The notes under the pieces: model-generated
Seen by the model: the letters and a program-made list of their open reading frames with translations, nothing else
Database searches by the model: none
What the model was told of the DNA's origin: nothing
Shown here: positions 48,935 to 51,048 of the stretch, in pieces
How positions within the stretch are numbered: the stretch's first letter is position 1
Layout: every line of letters starts with the position of its first letter
DNA from: a virus
Virus record (IMG/VR): IMGVR_UViG_3300030331_003305
Location: 1-51,048 of that record
Direction: 5' to 3' (one strand)
DNA: 51,048 nt
Made by a program: the position numbers and the translations under genes

Positions 48935-50442
48935 TGGCTATTTTACGCGGTCAAATAGGTAGCGTAGTTCACAGCGTTACCCCGTCCAATTCAAAATTGG
49001 AAGGTCAAATAGGCAGCGTAGTCCATTCTGCAAGCCCCTCTTTACTTAAATTAGAAGGACAGTTTGGCTCCGTCGTTCACGAGTCTGCACCAACCACCGC
49101 CGTTTGTCCCGACATTACAGGCAACCCCGGCGTTCCTGCCACATTTGATGGATCTGCCAGCAGTGCTGTACTGTACTACCATTGGAAATGGATTAGCGTC
49201 CCTGGCAGTAGTGCAGTAGCTAATGCACCCATACCCTTCCCCGACAGCGGGGCTACGACTCCCATTGATATGACTAACAATGTGGGCCTATGGCACTTTG
49301 ATACTTTAAATTCTGTGTCTAGTCCAACTGGCTCCATAGGATTACGTGATACCTTCGGCGACGGGTGGCATGGGAACAACTTTGTAAACCTGACCGTCAA
49401 CGGTGCCCCGGCTTTAACAAACATTACCCTACCAAGTGGTGGTGGCCCTTTATGGTTTGATTATGCAGCGAGCACTGGGGATTCTATCGTTGTTACTTTT
49501 ACTGGGGGCTCATTTCCTAATGAATGTTTCTACCTGTTGAATGATGCGGCAGGGGGTACAGGCACGAACTTCTTCACATCGAATAATCCTCCTGTTACAC
49601 CGTACTCTTTTTCTGCTCCTGCTTTCAGTCCCTCTACCAGTTTTAGCACACCAGACACTAGTGGTAACAGTAATACAGCCTCGGTTTTTGGAGCTACGCA
49701 GGTCGCGGGTAAAGTGGGTACACACGCATTAGATTTCTCTGCTGGCAATTATCTTGAGGTGCCCCATTCAGCATCTCTTATTTCGTCAACAGGTACTATA
49801 TCTTTGTGGATTAAAACAAGCACAAGCACTGCTGGAAGCACTGCCTCTTTAATCTCGAAAAATACGACCGCAGCCTCACGGGAGGGGTTTCATCTCTATA
49901 TAGAGAGCAACCAGATTGCAGGGCAACTGAAGGACGCGGGATCTGGGATAACAACAATCGCACCCGCTGGGCCCCTGCTGAATGACGGAGCATGGCATCA
50001 CATAGTGTTTGTTTACACTTCTGGAGGTACTTCAGAAATATATGTAGACGGGGTCATGGTTTCTTCCAGTAGTACAATCCCTTTTACGCCCACTTCGGCA
50101 TTTCCTTTAAGAATCGGCTTAAATGTAGACAGTTTTTGGGGCAACTACGTGGGCTCTATGGATGAAGTGGGTATGTGGAGTAGAGCACTTAGCTCTGCGG
50201 AAATAGACAACATTTATCTTGCACAAGGCGGAACTATAGCAGGATTAGGGTCTAGCACTTTTACATTTACCCCCGATGTAGTCGGCACATACACAATCAA
50301 TCTAGCGGTATCTGGCTCGGTGAACACCAATGCGGATGCTGTAATCTCTTTGCCGTCTAGCGGTGGAGGAGGGCTACCAGGGCAGGGAGGTAGCTTACAG
50401 GGTAACATCTTGCAGGGCTTTAGTACAGAAGGTCTGATATGA
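48934..50442 (+). CDS. Receptor-binding protein with nested PKD, LamG and GDGW domains
   Basis: 502 residues. Residues 5-53 hold three copies of an 18-residue unit (GQIGSVVHS...P...KLE). A PKD-like domain begins at about 57 (ITGNPGVPATFDGSASSA) and ends at 440-472 (STFTFTPDVVGTYTINLAVS). Between the two halves sits a LamG domain (start NNVGLWHFD at 115-123; main part 237-433 with DGAWHHIVFVYTSGG, IYVDGV and MDEVGMWSRALSSAEI). That domain is itself split by an RDTFGDGWHGN-type domain (131-236). The Gly-rich C-terminus resembles fibre ends. Probably the host-recognition protein. Confidence 0.65.
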   Translation: MAILRGQIGSVVHSVTPSNSKLEGQIGSVVHSASPSLLKLEGQFGSVVHESAPTTAVCPDITGNPGVPATFDGSASSAVLYYHWKWISVPGSSAVANAPIPFPDSGATTPIDMTNNVGLWHFDTLNSVSSPTGSIGLRDTFGDGWHGNNFVNLTVNGAPALTNITLPSGGGPLWFDYAASTGDSIVVTFTGGSFPNECFYLLNDAAGGTGTNFFTSNNPPVTPYSFSAPAFSPSTSFSTPDTSGNSNTASVFGATQVAGKVGTHALDFSAGNYLEVPHSASLISSTGTISLWIKTSTSTAGSTASLISKNTTAASREGFHLYIESNQIAGQLKDAGSGITTIAPAGPLLNDGAWHHIVFVYTSGGTSEIYVDGVMVSSSSTIPFTPTSAFPLRIGLNVDSFWGNYVGSMDEVGMWSRALSSAEIDNIYLAQGGTIAGLGSSTFTFTPDVVGTYTINLAVSGSVNTNADAVISLPSSGGGGLPGQGGSLQGNILQGFSTEGLI

Positions 50443-50741
50443 AAGACATGAAAGCAAAACGCCGAGCTGCGGTTTTAAAAAGGTTAGGTCTGTCTGGCGT
50501 AAACAAACCTAAACGAACACCGAGCCACCCCAAGAAGTCTCACGTAGTTTACTATAAAGACGGAAACAAAGAGGGCGTTATACGCTTTGGAGAACAAGGT
50601 GCAAGCACTGCAGGGAAACCAAAGTCTGGAGAGTCCGACAGGATGAAGAAGAAGCGAAAGAGCTTCAAGTCCAGACACGGAAAGAACATCGCAAAAGGTA
50701 AATCTTCAGCCGCTTACTGGGCGGATAAGGTGAAGTGGTAA
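50439..50741 (+). CDS. Small lysine-rich phage protein (DUF6321-like)
   Basis: 100 residues, strongly basic. KSHVVYYKDGNKEGVIRFGE and KKKRKSFKSRHGKNIAKGKS followed by SAAYWADKVKW match a small phage family I recall as DUF6321. It starts inside the adhesin's stop (ATGA). It continues the late operon into the basic-protein cluster at 44-1297 once the circle is closed. Function unknown. Confidence 0.65.
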   Translation: MKDMKAKRRAAVLKRLGLSGVNKPKRTPSHPKKSHVVYYKDGNKEGVIRFGEQGASTAGKPKSGESDRMKKKRKSFKSRHGKNIAKGKSSAAYWADKVKW

Positions 50742-50742
50742 C

Positions 50743-50940
50743 ATGCCTTCTAATTCAAAAAGGACTCAAGCCGCATCTAAAGTGAACCAAGCTGGTAACT
50801 ACACAAAACCCGGTATGCGAAAGCGTTTGTTTGAAAAGATAAAGGCTGGAGGTAAAGGTGGAAATCCGGGGCAGTGGAGTGCTAGAAAAGCCCAGATGCT
50901 GGCTAAACAATATAAAGCTGCAGGTGGAGGGTACAAGTAA
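50743..50940 (+). CDS. Small lysine/glycine-rich phage protein (DUF5872-like), allele 2
   Basis: 65 residues, counterpart of 44-244: RKRLFEKIKAGGKGG, then PGQWSARKAQMLAKQYKAAG. This copy is nearer to the family pattern I recall than the left copy (FEKIKAGGKGG rather than FYRIKAGSKGG). It has the same couplings to neighbours. The function is unknown. Confidence 0.7.
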   Translation: MPSNSKRTQAASKVNQAGNYTKPGMRKRLFEKIKAGGKGGNPGQWSARKAQMLAKQYKAAGGGYK

Positions 50941-51048
50941 TGCCCACTCACAAAAGGCGTTTAGCAGCAGCTCAAAAGAGTTTAAAAAAATGGTCAGACC
51001 AGAAATGGCGTACTCCCAGTGGTAAACCGTCTGGAGAAACTGGAGAGG
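50941..51048 (+). CDS. 5' part of the second DUF5872-like gene, cut by the window end
   Basis: 36 codons are visible, starting MPTHKRRLAAAQKSLKKWSD, the same protein as the first 36 residues of 244-507. There is only one base change relative to that copy. The gene is incomplete because the window stops here. Confidence 0.8.

Larger units (their letters stand above)
50700..51048 (+). repeat. Right copy of imperfect terminal direct repeat
   Basis: Corresponds to 1-352, three bases shorter because the small gene within has one codon fewer. Both flanks are nearly identical to the left copy, whereas the gene at 50743-50940 is divergent. Confidence 0.85.

Noticed and set aside
1-51048. CRISPR arrays, insertion sequences, integrase or attachment sites
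   Set aside because: No regularly spaced repeats, transposase, integrase or flanking inverted repeats were found. The terminal repeat is explained by circular closure.

Overview
The window looks like the nearly complete genome of a lytic, short-tailed (podovirus-like) dsDNA phage of an unidentified bacterium, probably taken from an environmental metagenome. A family-A DNA polymerase, an AEP-type primase fused to an SF3 helicase, a terminase, a portal, a capsid protein, a nozzle-like tail protein and a 1786-residue internal virion protein all occur. No tape measure, sheath, integrase, CI-type repressor or phage RNA polymerase was seen. Bases 1-352 recur at 50700-51048, so the contig closes on itself as a circle (or a terminally redundant molecule) of about 50.7 kb. 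The overlap is imperfect, and one small gene inside it is a clearly different allele.

Layout. (1) 44-3209, rightward: lysine-rich small proteins, an endolysin and a holin-like coiled-coil/membrane protein; across the circle junction this is the end of the late operon. (2) 3202-12144, leftward: replication block with RuvC-like resolvase, DNA polymerase, a possible ssDNA-binding protein, an SF2/SNF2-like helicase, a Cas4-like nuclease with a probable internal second start, and primase-helicase. (3) 12186-13881, leftward: winged-helix regulator and small genes. (4) 13957-14677, leftward: no gene, but a chain of perfect hairpins ending in a rho-independent terminator, read as a large structured non-coding RNA. 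(5) 14737-20437, leftward: about 17 small early genes in short clusters, most joined by stop/start overlaps. (6) 20438-21984: a 1.5 kb gene-free control region with divergent promoters, structured leaders, iterons, two operator dyads, a terminator with a competing hairpin and a near-consensus promoter; it is the best candidate origin. (7) 21985-50741, rightward: DNA packaging, head, tail, internal virion proteins and adhesin-like receptor-binding proteins.

Regulation is the most unusual aspect. The 8-bp palindrome TTCGCGAA occurs five times exactly, always between genes and always beside sigma70-like promoter hexamers; two one-mismatch copies also sit at promoters. In the leftward promoters it lies in the spacer between -35 and -10. 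The leftward genes also share A-rich leaders of similar sequence. Transcription appears to use host RNA polymerase with a phage- or host-encoded factor acting at these sites.

All functional names come from reading motifs and gene order; no database search was run. Structural names for tail and internal proteins rest largely on position and size.
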